Below the pieces are notes generated by a model. It was not told the origin of the DNA. It worked only from the letters and a program-made list of their open reading frames with translations, and did not search any database. The position numbers and the translations under genes are program-made. A stretch of 64,000 bases of DNA, from the NCBI RefSeq assembly GCF_026191725.2, contig NZ_CP120863.1, forward strand, positions 1,468,001-1,532,000. The letters run 5' to 3'. Shown piece after piece: positions 49,165 through 57,718 of the stretch (position 1 is the stretch's first letter; every line of letters starts with the position of its first letter). Source of the stretch: Roseibium porphyridii (GTDB lineage: Bacteria > Pseudomonadota > Alphaproteobacteria > Rhizobiales > Stappiaceae).

Positions 49165-50140
49165 TGCGATCCTGGAGGTTCGAGACCTCAACATGCACTT
49201 TCCCGTTGGTGGCGGTTTGTTCGGCAAATCCACGGATGTGGTTCGAGCGGTCGACGGCATCAGTTTTGATGTTCGCCGCCGCGAAACCTTCGGCATTGTC
49301 GGTGAAAGCGGAAGCGGCAAGACAACCCTTGGCCGATGCATCATGCGTGTGCTCAAGCCGTCTTCAGGCAGTATTGTCCTGCGCCGAAAGGACGGTCAGG
49401 AAGTGGATCTTTGCCAGAGTGGCAAGGCCGAACTGCGCGATATCTGGAAAGACATGCGCATGGTGTTTCAGGATCCTCAGTCCTCGCTCAATCCTCGTCT
49501 ACGCGTCTTGGAAATTGTCGGCCAAAGCCTGCGCAAGTCTGAAGGTCTGAGCGGCAAGGACCTGTCGGAGCGTGTGGCACAACTGCTACGACAGGTTGGA
49601 TTGAGGCCGGAATTCCTGATGCGCTATCCGAATGCCTTTTCAGGAGGTCAGCGCCAAAGACTGGGCATTGCCAGGGCGCTGGCCACGCAGCCTGAATTGA
49701 TCATCGCCGATGAAGCGGTATCGGCACTCGATGTTTCCATTCAGGCTCAGATCCTGAACCTTTTGCAGGATCTGCAGGAGGAGTTTTCTCTCACATATGT
49801 GTTCATCGCGCACGACCTGGCGGTTGTTGAACACATCTGCGACCGCATAGCGGTGATGTATCTGGGGCAGGTGGTTGAGCTGGCGGAAACAGAGGCACTG
49901 TTCCGGGCGCCCAAACATCCCTATACGCGCGCATTGCTTGATGCCGTCCCGGTGCCCGACCCACGAAAACGGCGTGGCAAACACAAGGCATCCAAGCTGG
50001 CAGATGGTGCGGCAGGTTCCAAAGGGTGTCGTTTTGCTGCGCGGTGCCCACACGCAACGGACCTTTGCCGCAACGAGGCGCCACCTGCAAAGAGAGTGCA
50101 GGACGCGGACGTGCTTTGTCACTTCGCGGGCGAGATCTGA
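49157..50140 (+). CDS. Opp/Dpp-type ABC transporter ATP-binding protein (DppF-like)
   Basis: ATG 49157 follows GGAGGAGG; 327 residues. Walker A GESGSGKTTLGR, Q-loop FQDPQSSLNPR, signature FSGGQRQRLGIARAL, Walker B LIIADEAVSALDV (Ala after the catalytic Glu), H-loop AHDLAVVEH. C-terminal oligo_HPY region CRFAARCPHATDLC. Forms the ATPase heterodimer with the preceding protein on the cytoplasmic face. Confidence 0.92.
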   Translation: MSDAILEVRDLNMHFPVGGGLFGKSTDVVRAVDGISFDVRRRETFGIVGESGSGKTTLGRCIMRVLKPSSGSIVLRRKDGQEVDLCQSGKAELRDIWKDMRMVFQDPQSSLNPRLRVLEIVGQSLRKSEGLSGKDLSERVAQLLRQVGLRPEFLMRYPNAFSGGQRQRLGIARALATQPELIIADEAVSALDVSIQAQILNLLQDLQEEFSLTYVFIAHDLAVVEHICDRIAVMYLGQVVELAETEALFRAPKHPYTRALLDAVPVPDPRKRRGKHKASKLADGAAGSKGCRFAARCPHATDLCRNEAPPAKRVQDADVLCHFAGEI

Positions 50141-50196
50141 AGAACCCGTCGGCAACGACCTTTGCTTCGCACGAAAGAATTAGGACCAAACCCCTC

Positions 50197-51741
50197 ATGA
50201 CCATTGAAAAGCCGCGTACCGAAAAACCGAATGTCATCCTCATTTCGACGGATCAGCAGCGCGGTGATTGCATTGGCCTCGAAGATCGGCATGTGAAGAC
50301 GCCGAACATCGATAGGATTGGCCGGGGCGGGGCAATGTTTGCGAAGTGCATTACACCCCACCCAATGTGTCAGCCGGCAAGAGCCTCCATTTTAACGGGC
50401 AAGTTGCCCTATACACATGGCGTCAGGGACAATGGCCGTAACCTTGATGAGAAAATCGGGTCCTTGGGGCTGGCCAACGTCTTCGCGGATGCAGGCTATG
50501 AAACGCGGTTTATCGGCAAAGCCCATTTTGCCAGCAACGAAACCTTCCATCCAACCGGTGCACCGGAGTGTTATCACAGCACTGCAGACTTTCCCGCCGA
50601 TTGGGGCGGGCCCTATTTTGGTTTCCGGCAGGTTGAATTGATGCTGCGTCCGCACCACCACTGCGGTTGGCAAGAGGCACCTTATACGCTCCACTACGAG
50701 AACTTTCTGGACGGTGATGGCGGCGGACGTGTTCGCTGGAATCGTGCCAAAGAGCATGTGCAGCCTGAAACGTCGCATTTTCAGGCCTGGCGGTCTGCGC
50801 TCGAGCCAGGATGGCATTCTTCTCCCTGGATAGGGGATCGAGCGATCGACATGATCAAGAACAGGGGCGACAAGCCTTTGTTTGCCTGGGTCTCTTTTCC
50901 GGATCCGCATCCTCCTTTTTTGGCGCCCAAACCCTGGTGCGATCTATATCATCCCGATGAGGTCGACCTTCCACGTCATTGGCAGCTTGACCTGGACAAT
51001 CGGCCCTGGTGGCACCGCGCGTTTCTGGAAAGCCCAGTGCGGCATAACCTTAAACGTGAGCATGCAGAAGGCGGCAAGAACTGGGGCGTTGTGGACCCGC
51101 TTGACGAGCGACAGCTCAGGGACATCACCGCGATCTACTACGGGATGATTGCCTGGATCGATGCTCAGGTTGGCCGGATATTGGAAGCACTTGAAGCAGG
51201 CAACGAACTTGAAAACACAATCATCGTTTTTATCAGCGACCATGGCGAGTGGCTTGGCGATCATGGCCTTCTGCTCAAGGGGCCGATGCTCTATGACGGC
51301 CTGCTTCGTGTGCCATGCCTTATCCGTGGACCATCCGTTCCAGAAGGGGTCGTTGTCAAAGATCCCGTGTCGACGGTGGATCTGAGGCAAACACTTGCGG
51401 ATCTGGCCGGTATTGAGGCTTCACCTGACAATGGCTGGTCGTTGCGCTCGGTGATGCTTGGAAAGGTAAGTCGCGACTTTGCACTCAATGAGTGGGAGGT
51501 CGATGCTGCCCGAAGCGGCATTGATATGGATCTGACAACAGTTCGGAGCCAACGATACCGGATGTCGGTCGACCTGAAAACGGAAACAGGCGAGCTCTAT
51601 GACCTTCATGATGATCCGTCGGAAATGACAAATCTTTTCGAGGATGCGGGCTACGCAGCTGTTGTGAAGGAGCATATGGACATGATCAGCAGCAGGCCGG
51701 ATGACAGGATCCCCGTTGCGCCGCGCGTCGGCTGGCACTAG
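50197..51741 (+). CDS. Type I sulfatase (formylglycine-dependent)
   Basis: ATG 50197 gives 514 residues. The family starts with PNVILISTDQQRGD (metal ligands D19/Q20 region) and has the maturation motif C58-Q-P60-A-R62 (MCQPARASILTGK), in which Cys is converted to formylglycine. Further metal/substrate residues lie in VFISDHGEWLGDHG near residue 350. No signal peptide is visible, so it should act in the cytoplasm on an imported sulfate ester, fitting its place as last gene of the importer operon. It resembles choline-sulfatase/polysaccharide-sulfatase relatives; the substrate is open. No formylglycine-generating enzyme gene is in the window. Confidence 0.9.
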   Translation: MTIEKPRTEKPNVILISTDQQRGDCIGLEDRHVKTPNIDRIGRGGAMFAKCITPHPMCQPARASILTGKLPYTHGVRDNGRNLDEKIGSLGLANVFADAGYETRFIGKAHFASNETFHPTGAPECYHSTADFPADWGGPYFGFRQVELMLRPHHHCGWQEAPYTLHYENFLDGDGGGRVRWNRAKEHVQPETSHFQAWRSALEPGWHSSPWIGDRAIDMIKNRGDKPLFAWVSFPDPHPPFLAPKPWCDLYHPDEVDLPRHWQLDLDNRPWWHRAFLESPVRHNLKREHAEGGKNWGVVDPLDERQLRDITAIYYGMIAWIDAQVGRILEALEAGNELENTIIVFISDHGEWLGDHGLLLKGPMLYDGLLRVPCLIRGPSVPEGVVVKDPVSTVDLRQTLADLAGIEASPDNGWSLRSVMLGKVSRDFALNEWEVDAARSGIDMDLTTVRSQRYRMSVDLKTETGELYDLHDDPSEMTNLFEDAGYAAVVKEHMDMISSRPDDRIPVAPRVGWH

Positions 51742-51774
51742 GACCGTGCCCCAGGCACTGCAGCGCCGCTGTGT

Positions 51775-51827
51775 GCCCTGACACCTTGCAGCAAACAGAC
51801 CAGTGAAGGTTCGTCAGGGCTTTTCTT
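51775..51827 (+). terminator. Intrinsic terminator after the sulfatase gene
   Basis: GCCCTGAC (51775-51782) pairs with GTCAGGGC (51813-51820) and is followed by TTTTCTT (51821-51827). The loop is long (30 nt). It ends the rightward operon just where the convergent dehydrogenase gene stops; the T run overlaps that stop codon. Confidence 0.7.
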
Positions 51828-52836
51828 AAGGGGACACCAGCACTTTGATGAGGTGTTCCCGATCTTCGACGAGTTTCGGAAACTCTTCCGGAAGTTCGCT
51901 CAGGCCGAGCTTTCGCGATGCGAGTGCGTCTGTTGGGATCTTGCCGCTGCGCATGGCGTCCATGACACGGTCAAAGTCCGACTTGAGCGCGTTGCGCGAC
52001 CCGATGATCCGGGCTTCGCGTTTATGAAACTCGGCATCGTTGAATGTTATGTCGTCCTTCACGACGCTGACCAGGACGGCGCTGCCGCCATGCGCGAGCA
52101 AGGGAAAGCCGTTTTCGATTGCCCTGGCATTTCCGGTTGCATCGAAGACGGCGTCGAAGCCGTCCGCAAGCTCGCCTTCCAGCACCGTGTCACCGGCGAT
52201 GTGAAGCGCGTTGAAGCCGAACAGTTTGCTCGCAAGATCAAGGCGTGCACGGCTCAGATCCATAAGATGAACTTCAGCGCCGGCAAGGCGTGCGAACAGC
52301 GCTGTTCCAATGCCGATGGGACCGGCACCGGTGACCAGCACAAGATCGTCACTGGATATCCCGGACCGGGCAACCGCGTGAGCGCCGATGGCCAGAAACT
52401 CGACCATTGCAGCCTGTTCGGCCGTCAGGCCGTCGGCTGAATAAAGGTTCTGCCTGGGCACAGCGAGGCGTGAACACATGCCGCCGTCGCGATGGACACC
52501 CAGTACTTCAATATTGCTGCAGCAGTTCGGTTTGCCGCGCCGACAGGCCCGGCATTTGCCGCAGGAAACGTAAGGATTGACCACCACGAGTTTGCCCGCC
52601 TCGGGTCCTTCGGCGAAATAACCGGACAATTCGTGACCGATGACACGTGGGTAATTCAGATAGGGATGCTTGCCTTCAAAGATGTGATAGTCGGTCCCGC
52701 AAATTCCGATTGCGGCAATATCGACCAGAACCCAGTCTTCCGGCGCACTGACCGGCATGGGCCTTGTCTCCAGAGCCATCTTTCCAGGCTCGACGCACAC
52801 CAGGCAATTCATGACGTCCGTTCTTGTGTCCATCAT
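51826..52836 (-). CDS. Zinc-dependent sugar/polyol dehydrogenase (MDR family)
   Basis: ATG 52836 overlaps the ATPase stop as ATGA; 336 residues (a second ATG follows at 52833). Catalytic zinc residues lie in GICGTDYHIFEG and VIGHELSG; structural Cys are in SCGKCRACRRGKPNCC, with an extra Cys. The nucleotide loop is VTGAGPIGIGTAL. The YHIFEG and FLAIGAHAVARSG features resemble L-gulonate/L-idonate 5-dehydrogenase-like proteins. Coupled to a CUT2 importer, it probably oxidises the imported sugar or its acid. Confidence 0.9.
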   Translation of the reverse strand: MMDTRTDVMNCLVCVEPGKMALETRPMPVSAPEDWVLVDIAAIGICGTDYHIFEGKHPYLNYPRVIGHELSGYFAEGPEAGKLVVVNPYVSCGKCRACRRGKPNCCSNIEVLGVHRDGGMCSRLAVPRQNLYSADGLTAEQAAMVEFLAIGAHAVARSGISSDDLVLVTGAGPIGIGTALFARLAGAEVHLMDLSRARLDLASKLFGFNALHIAGDTVLEGELADGFDAVFDATGNARAIENGFPLLAHGGSAVLVSVVKDDITFNDAEFHKREARIIGSRNALKSDFDRVMDAMRSGKIPTDALASRKLGLSELPEEFPKLVEDREHLIKVLVSP

Positions 52837-53624
52837 GCCTGAGGCTCCAGGTTGCGAGCGGACCAATCAGCCGGAAGTTCGCCCTTGATGATCAGGCTGA
52901 GCACATCATCCTTTGTCACTTCATCGATGTGATGAGCGCCGACAACGCGGCCCTTGTTCATCACCACGACGCGGTCACAGAGTTCGAAAACGTCGTGCAT
53001 GTCATGGCTGACCAGCAAGATGCCGATGCCCTCGGACCGCAGCTGTTTGATCAGCTCACCCACCATCGCCGTTTCCGAGGGGCCAAGGGCCGCGGTCGGT
53101 TCGTCCATGATCAGGATCTTCGCTTCAAAATAGATCGCCCGTGCAATCGCTATCACCTGGCGCTGCCCACCGGAGAGACTTGCGACCGGGTCGTTGAGGT
53201 TCTTGAAATTCGGGTTCAGGCGTCGCAGCACACGCTCAGATTCTGACATCATCCTTGCGTCGTCCAGATCGCCGAACCGGTTCGTCAGTTCACGTCCAAG
53301 AAACAGATTTGCAGGTGCGTTCAGATGATCGGCGAGGGCGAGTGTCTGGTAGATTGTTTCAATGCCGAACTCGCGCGCATCGTGCGGATTTTGAATATGA
53401 GCTGCGTGCCCATTGACCTTGATTGTGCCTTCATTTGGCATCATCGCACCCGACAATATGCGCATCAGACAGGACTTGCCGGCACCGTTATGACCAAGCA
53501 CGCCGACAACTTCGCCAGGATAAAGATCAAGCGACACGTTGTTCACGGCGCGGATGCCGCCAAAGTGCTTTTCAATGTCGATCATCTGAACCAATGGCGG
53601 TCCAGACTGGGAGTGCAGGGTCAT
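52833..53624 (-). CDS. CUT2-type ABC transporter ATP-binding protein with a single ATPase domain
   Basis: Encodes 263 residues, half the size of RbsA, as in the FrcA fructose system of Rhizobium. Walker [12 protein letters not shown] (Cys follows GKS), signature [15 protein letters not shown], Walker [15 protein letters not shown]-loop SHDMHDV. Must work as a homodimer. Preceded by a strong hairpin after the binding-protein gene; ribosome site is weak, which would also lower its level relative to the binding protein. Confidence 0.92.
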   Translation of the reverse strand: MTLHSQSGPPLVQMIDIEKHFGGIRAVNNVSLDLYPGEVVGVLGHNGAGKSCLMRILSGAMMPNEGTIKVNGHAAHIQNPHDAREFGIETIYQTLALADHLNAPANLFLGRELTNRFGDLDDARMMSESERVLRRLNPNFKNLNDPVASLSGGQRQVIAIARAIYFEAKILIMDEPTAALGPSETAMVGELIKQLRSEGIGILLVSHDMHDVFELCDRVVVMNKGRVVGAHHIDEVTKDDVLSLIIKGELPADWSARNLEPQA

Positions 53625-53654
53625 ATTGCCGGTCCTAGCAAAAGTCTGGAATTG

Positions 53655-53686
53655 GGCCGGGCGCTCCAGGTCAGGAGCGTCCGGCC
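53655..53686 (-). terminator. Intercistronic hairpin between binding-protein and ATPase genes
   Basis: A 13-bp stem (GGCCGGGCGCTCC at 53655-53667 with 53674-53686, one G-T pair in RNA) and a 6-nt loop, 7 bp after the binding-protein stop. Third example in the window of a hairpin at this position, again without T run. Confidence 0.78.
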
Positions 53687-53693
53687 AAGTGCG

Positions 53694-54635
53694 TCAATAA
53701 AGGACGTTCTGAACCTCAGGGCTGTCGATATTCTCCTTGGTTGCAAGGACAACACCTGTATCGATGAAGCTCGGAACTTCTTCGCCGTTCAGAAGTTTGA
53801 GAACGGCCTGTACGCCGAGTTCACCCATCTGGAAGGAGCCCTGGACTGCTGTCCCTGCAAGCGTACCGTCCTTGACGAAATCCTGAAGATCGGAGTTGCC
53901 GTCAAAGCCGAGTGCCGTGATGCTGCCGGCCTTGCCTGCCTGCACGATTGCACGGCCCATGCCGATTGCGGTCGGCTCGTTTGCACCGAAGATGCCGACA
54001 AGATCGCTATTGGCGGCAAGAACATCGGTTGTCTGGTTCAGGGCAGTCGCCATCTGTGACTGCGAGTAGTAAGGCCCGACAATCTCAATGTTCGAGTTCT
54101 CGGTGATCTGCTCAACGAAGCAACCGACACGGCCAACTTCAGATCCGACACCGGCGACGTAGGACATCACGGCGACTTTGCCTTCCTTCCCGACTTCCGA
54201 AATCATCTTGTCCGCGACGAGCTGGCCTGCTGCACAGTTGTCTGTCGACAGGAACGCCTGGAAGTAGTCTTTGCCATTTTCGGCAAGTCCACTGTCAATG
54301 ATCACGACAGGGATCTGAGCCTCAAAGGCTTTCTTAACGGCAGGGACCAGGGCCTCTGGGTCTGATGGGGCGAGTACGATACCTTTGACGCCACGGTTGA
54401 CCGCGTTTTCAACGAGGTTGACCTGATCGGCGACAGCAGATTCCGATGCCGGGCCGTTGAAGCTCATCGTGTGTTCTTCGACACCTTCGATGGCCGCTGT
54501 CGCGCCCTTGTTGACGTTCTGCCAGAAATTGGAATTGGTTGTCTTCACGATGACGGCGATTTCGCCAGCCTGCGATGCAGCTCCGGACAGTGCCAGTGCA
54601 CTTACCATCATTGCGGTCGTAATCAGCTTCTTCAT
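53694..54635 (-). CDS. CUT2 periplasmic sugar-binding protein (RbsB-like)
   Basis: ATG 54635 follows GGAGGAG; 313 residues. Signal peptide of 23 residues ends SQA. Type I binding-protein features: IAVIVKTTNSNFWQNVNKGA at the first strand, GIVLAPSDPEALVPAVKKA, VVIIDSGL, and IFGANEPTAIGMGRAI. Two Cys (STDNCAAG and RVGCFVEQ) may form a disulfide. Encoded after the permease gene, an order (permease, binder, ATPase) that differs from the other two CUT2 operons of the window. Confidence 0.92.
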   Translation of the reverse strand: MKKLITTAMMVSALALSGAASQAGEIAVIVKTTNSNFWQNVNKGATAAIEGVEEHTMSFNGPASESAVADQVNLVENAVNRGVKGIVLAPSDPEALVPAVKKAFEAQIPVVIIDSGLAENGKDYFQAFLSTDNCAAGQLVADKMISEVGKEGKVAVMSYVAGVGSEVGRVGCFVEQITENSNIEIVGPYYSQSQMATALNQTTDVLAANSDLVGIFGANEPTAIGMGRAIVQAGKAGSITALGFDGNSDLQDFVKDGTLAGTAVQGSFQMGELGVQAVLKLLNGEEVPSFIDTGVVLATKENIDSPEVQNVLY

Positions 54636-54680
54636 AAGTTCTCCTCCGTTTGAAGATGCGCTGTTGAGAGACCGGGCATG

Positions 54681-55703
54681 TCAGCGCCGGTTTCGGATCT
54701 GATCGACATAGACCGCCAGAATGACGATGAAGCCGATCACGATTTGCTGGATGAAGGCGGAGACGCCGGCCATGTTCAGACCGTTGCGCAGAACGCCGAT
54801 AATAAAGGCACCAATCATTGTGCCGGAAATGTTGCCGACCCCACCCATCAGTGAGGCTCCACCGATCACCGCCGCCGCGATGGCATCGAGTTCATACATG
54901 ACGCCTTCGTTCGGCTGTACCGTGACGAGCCTTGACATCAGAACGTTGCCAGCCAACCCGGCAAGTGCACCCGACAAGGTGTAAGCGCAGATCTTGGTCC
55001 TATCGACCAGGACACCTGACAGTCTTGCGGCTTCTTCATTCGAACCGGTTGCATAGATGTGACGGCCGGTTTTGCGACGTTTCAGCAAATAGGCCGCAAC
55101 CACGGCAACGATTGCCAGAAGAATGACAGGGTAGGGAATGCCGGGAAAAACGACCTTCGGAAAAATCCCACCGGTTTCCTCCACGATCCGGAACAACGAG
55201 CCGTTGCCCAGGGTGCCAAATGCTTCGCCAAGGCGCGAAATGGGGGCCGCGCCGGTCAGTTGCAGGGCAATGCCGCGTGCAATCAACATCATGCCGAGGG
55301 TGGCCACAAATGGTGTGATCCTCATTTTGGTGATGACGAAGCCGTTGAACGCACCGCAGGCAGCGCCAGTCAGCACGCCGAGTGCCATTGACGGGGCCAC
55401 GGGAATGCCCGCCTTGACGGATAGTCCGGTGACAACGCCAGAGAGCGCCAGCACTGAGCCGACACTCAAATCGATGCCACCGGTGATAATCACCATGGTC
55501 AGGCCGATGCCGAGCAGACCAATGACCGACGTTTGCAACAGAACCGTCAAACCGTTGTTGACGGTGAAGAAAGCGTCATTGCCGAACGAGAAGGCGAATA
55601 CGAGCACTGCCAGTGTCAGGAGCGCGGATAGCTTGTGCAGTGACCCTGCTGAGAATTTGAACGTCCAGGATGCCGGAGCATCGCTTCGGTCAAAATCCGC
55701 CAT
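54681..55703 (-). CDS. CUT2 sugar ABC transporter permease (RbsC-like)
   Basis: Encodes 340 residues; the ATG follows GGGAGG. It has the motif [16 protein letters not shown] near residue 78 and the ATPase loop VIGGASLMGGVGNISG near residue 270, with about ten membrane helices. It is the only permease of this system, so the channel is a homodimer. First gene of the leftward operon, 138 bp from the divergent GntR-type gene. Confidence 0.93.
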   Translation of the reverse strand: MADFDRSDAPASWTFKFSAGSLHKLSALLTLAVLVFAFSFGNDAFFTVNNGLTVLLQTSVIGLLGIGLTMVIITGGIDLSVGSVLALSGVVTGLSVKAGIPVAPSMALGVLTGAACGAFNGFVITKMRITPFVATLGMMLIARGIALQLTGAAPISRLGEAFGTLGNGSLFRIVEETGGIFPKVVFPGIPYPVILLAIVAVVAAYLLKRRKTGRHIYATGSNEEAARLSGVLVDRTKICAYTLSGALAGLAGNVLMSRLVTVQPNEGVMYELDAIAAAVIGGASLMGGVGNISGTMIGAFIIGVLRNGLNMAGVSAFIQQIVIGFIVILAVYVDQIRNRR

Positions 55704-55728
55704 AAAACCTCCCGTGGCGAAAAATTGA

Positions 55729-55743
55729 ATTTAATTATTAAAT
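55729..55743. promoter_or_regulatory. Perfect 15-bp A+T palindrome in the divergent promoter
   Basis: ATTTAAT-T-ATTAAAT sits 26 bp before the permease start in the 138-bp gap shared with the double-winged-helix regulator gene. A related sequence (TTAATTAT then one base then AAA, read leftward) occurs at 58862-58875 before the tagaturonate-reductase-like gene, hinting at a common regulator. A+T-rich palindromes can arise by chance, so support is moderate. Confidence 0.5.
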
Positions 55744-55841
55744 ACAATATGCGAGGTGGCGATATTGACGTCAATTGTTTTTTATTAAATCATACGAAAT
55801 ACAGGAATTCTTGTTTGATTCTATTATGTTGGATTGCGTTC

Positions 55842-56744
55842 ATGGCAAGAACAGACGATCGCTTCAGGAGTGCATACAACAAACTGCTCGACATTTGCAG
55901 CAGTATGGAAGTGGGTGACCAACTGCCGCCCGAGATCGCGCTTGCCAACCAGATGGAAGTCAGTCGTACGATCGTCAGAAGTGCCTTGCAAAAGCTGGAT
56001 AGCGAGAAAATCGTGCGTTGGGAAGGGCGAACGAAAACGCTTATTCGCCAACCCGAAGCAGGCCATCGTCTTGAACCGGTTGATGCACATATTTCTGCCG
56101 AGGAGTTGGAAAAGCGTTTTCTGGAATGGATCCTGAGGTTCGACGTTCCAGCGGGAACATCGCTCAACGTGGCACAGCTCTCGCGACAATTCGGCGTACC
56201 GGCGCATAGCCTTCAGGAGTTTCTTGCGGGCCTGAGCCGATTTGGACTCGTCGAAAGGCGCGCAAGGGGGGGCTGGACGCTTTCTGGCTTCACGGCGGAA
56301 TTTGCAATTGAGTTGTCCGACTTCAGAATGCTCCTGGAAATGAATGCTGTTCGCCAACTGCTCCAGTTGCCCGATGATCATGACATCTGGCAGAAACTGG
56401 CGTCACTGAAAGAGCAGCATGAAGCATTGCGGGAAGATCTCGAGACGCGATATCACGACTTTTCAATGCTCGATGAAACCTTTCACACGACGGTCAACAG
56501 CGTTGTCAAAAACCGCTTCGTTGTTGAGGCACAGAAGGTCATCTCACTGATCTTCCACTACCACTACATGTGGGACAAGCGGGATGAACGGGAACGCAAT
56601 GCAGCAGCGATTGACGAGCATCTGGACTGGATCAATGCGATGATAGACAAGGATCCGGAGCGCTCGGAAGCAGCCGCGTTGAAGCACTTGCGACGTTCGA
56701 AGGAAACGCTTTTGTCCTCGCTACGCGGCCACAAGCACGTTTAA
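55842..56744 (+). CDS. GntR-family FCD regulator with an apparent second winged helix
   Basis: ATG 55842 gives 300 residues, about 70 longer than a normal FCD-GntR protein. Residues about 5-70 form a GntR winged helix (QLPPEIALANQMEVSRTIVRS, then VRWEGRTKTLIRQ). Residues about 85-150 look like a second one (VPAGTSLNVAQLSRQFGVPA, then GLVERRARGGWTLSGF), which aligns best with the FadR/FCD winged helix. The FCD sensor follows (about 155-295) with metal-site residues in LDETFHTTVNSV. It lies between the third CUT2 operon and the aldose pathway genes and could control both. Ribosome site is weak. Confidence 0.85.
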   Translation: MARTDDRFRSAYNKLLDICSSMEVGDQLPPEIALANQMEVSRTIVRSALQKLDSEKIVRWEGRTKTLIRQPEAGHRLEPVDAHISAEELEKRFLEWILRFDVPAGTSLNVAQLSRQFGVPAHSLQEFLAGLSRFGLVERRARGGWTLSGFTAEFAIELSDFRMLLEMNAVRQLLQLPDDHDIWQKLASLKEQHEALREDLETRYHDFSMLDETFHTTVNSVVKNRFVVEAQKVISLIFHYHYMWDKRDERERNAAAIDEHLDWINAMIDKDPERSEAAALKHLRRSKETLLSSLRGHKHV

Positions 56745-56755
56745 GGGTCCAGTGC

Positions 56756-57718
56756 TTAGAAGAGGTCGAGGCATTCCTGCGGAAGTGTCTCCGACAATGC
56801 TGCCAGGTTTCTTTCCAGCGATGAGACCCGTGCCGTTCCAAGCAAAACCGACGCAGCCGAGGGATGAGTGCGGGCGTAGTGAAGCGCCGCGGTCGCCAGG
56901 GGGATACCGATAGCATCCGTTTTGGCCTTCAGATCTCGCACAGCCTGAAGGATTTCTTCGGAAGCGGGTTCATAGTCGAACCAAGCGCCTTCTTTCGGTC
57001 CGGTCGCCAGAATGCCGGAATTGAAAATTCCACCAAGAACCAGACTAACGGATTTCTGCCGGCAGACGTCGATCAGCTTTTCCTCAGCGCCCCTGTCGAG
57101 CAACGTCAAACGGCCAGCCAGAAGGATGGCGTCAAGATCGGTGTGGCTCAGGAGATCCAGACAAATCTGCGTTTCGTTCACGCCAAGTCCGAACGCCCGG
57201 ATCTTGCCCTTGTCCTTGAGCTGTTGCAGGCGATCAAGGCCCGTGCCCAACAAATCCGACATGTGTTTTTCATTGTTCTGACCGTGGGTGTAGGTTCCGA
57301 TGTCATGGATATAGGCGATGTCGAGATGTCTGACCTGCAAAAGCTCAAAGCTATGTTCCAGCGAGGCTTCGATGCCGTCGCCGGAATAGTCATAGCGAAC
57401 ACTGTTCGGCAACGGCTCGACAAAGCCGTCTGCTTCCTTGAGCGGGGTTCCAGGCGACAACACGCGGCCGACCTTGGATGAAATCACATAGTCCTGTGGG
57501 CCGAATTGCTGCAGAAAGCGGCCAAGACGAAGTTCTGCCAACCCGCGGCCATAATGTGGGGCCGTATCATAGTATCGGATGCCGGCTTTCCAGGCATGCT
57601 GCAATACGTCTTCCGCCTCCTGATCGGAAACGATCCTCCCGATGTTTCCGATGCCCGATGTCCCAAAGGAAAGATCGGTCACTTCGACATCGGTATTGCC
57701 TATCTTGTTAAGCTTCAT
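56756..57718 (-). CDS. Aldo/keto reductase, D-threo-aldose (L-fucose) 1-dehydrogenase-like
   Basis: ATG 57718 overlaps the upstream gene by 11 bp; 320 residues. The AKR tetrad is visible: Asp-Tyr in YYDTAPHYGRG, Lys in VISSKVGRVL and His in DIAYIHDIG. The DTAPHYGRGLAELRLGRFL and SVRYDYSGDGI features match the D-threo-aldose 1-dehydrogenase/pyridoxal 4-dehydrogenase group, which oxidises L-fucose, D-arabinose or L-galactose to the lactone with NAD(P). The neighbours (lactonase, mutarotase) support a sugar dehydrogenase role. Confidence 0.87.
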   Translation of the reverse strand: MKLNKIGNTDVEVTDLSFGTSGIGNIGRIVSDQEAEDVLQHAWKAGIRYYDTAPHYGRGLAELRLGRFLQQFGPQDYVISSKVGRVLSPGTPLKEADGFVEPLPNSVRYDYSGDGIEASLEHSFELLQVRHLDIAYIHDIGTYTHGQNNEKHMSDLLGTGLDRLQQLKDKGKIRAFGLGVNETQICLDLLSHTDLDAILLAGRLTLLDRGAEEKLIDVCRQKSVSLVLGGIFNSGILATGPKEGAWFDYEPASEEILQAVRDLKAKTDAIGIPLATAALHYARTHPSAASVLLGTARVSSLERNLAALSETLPQECLDLF

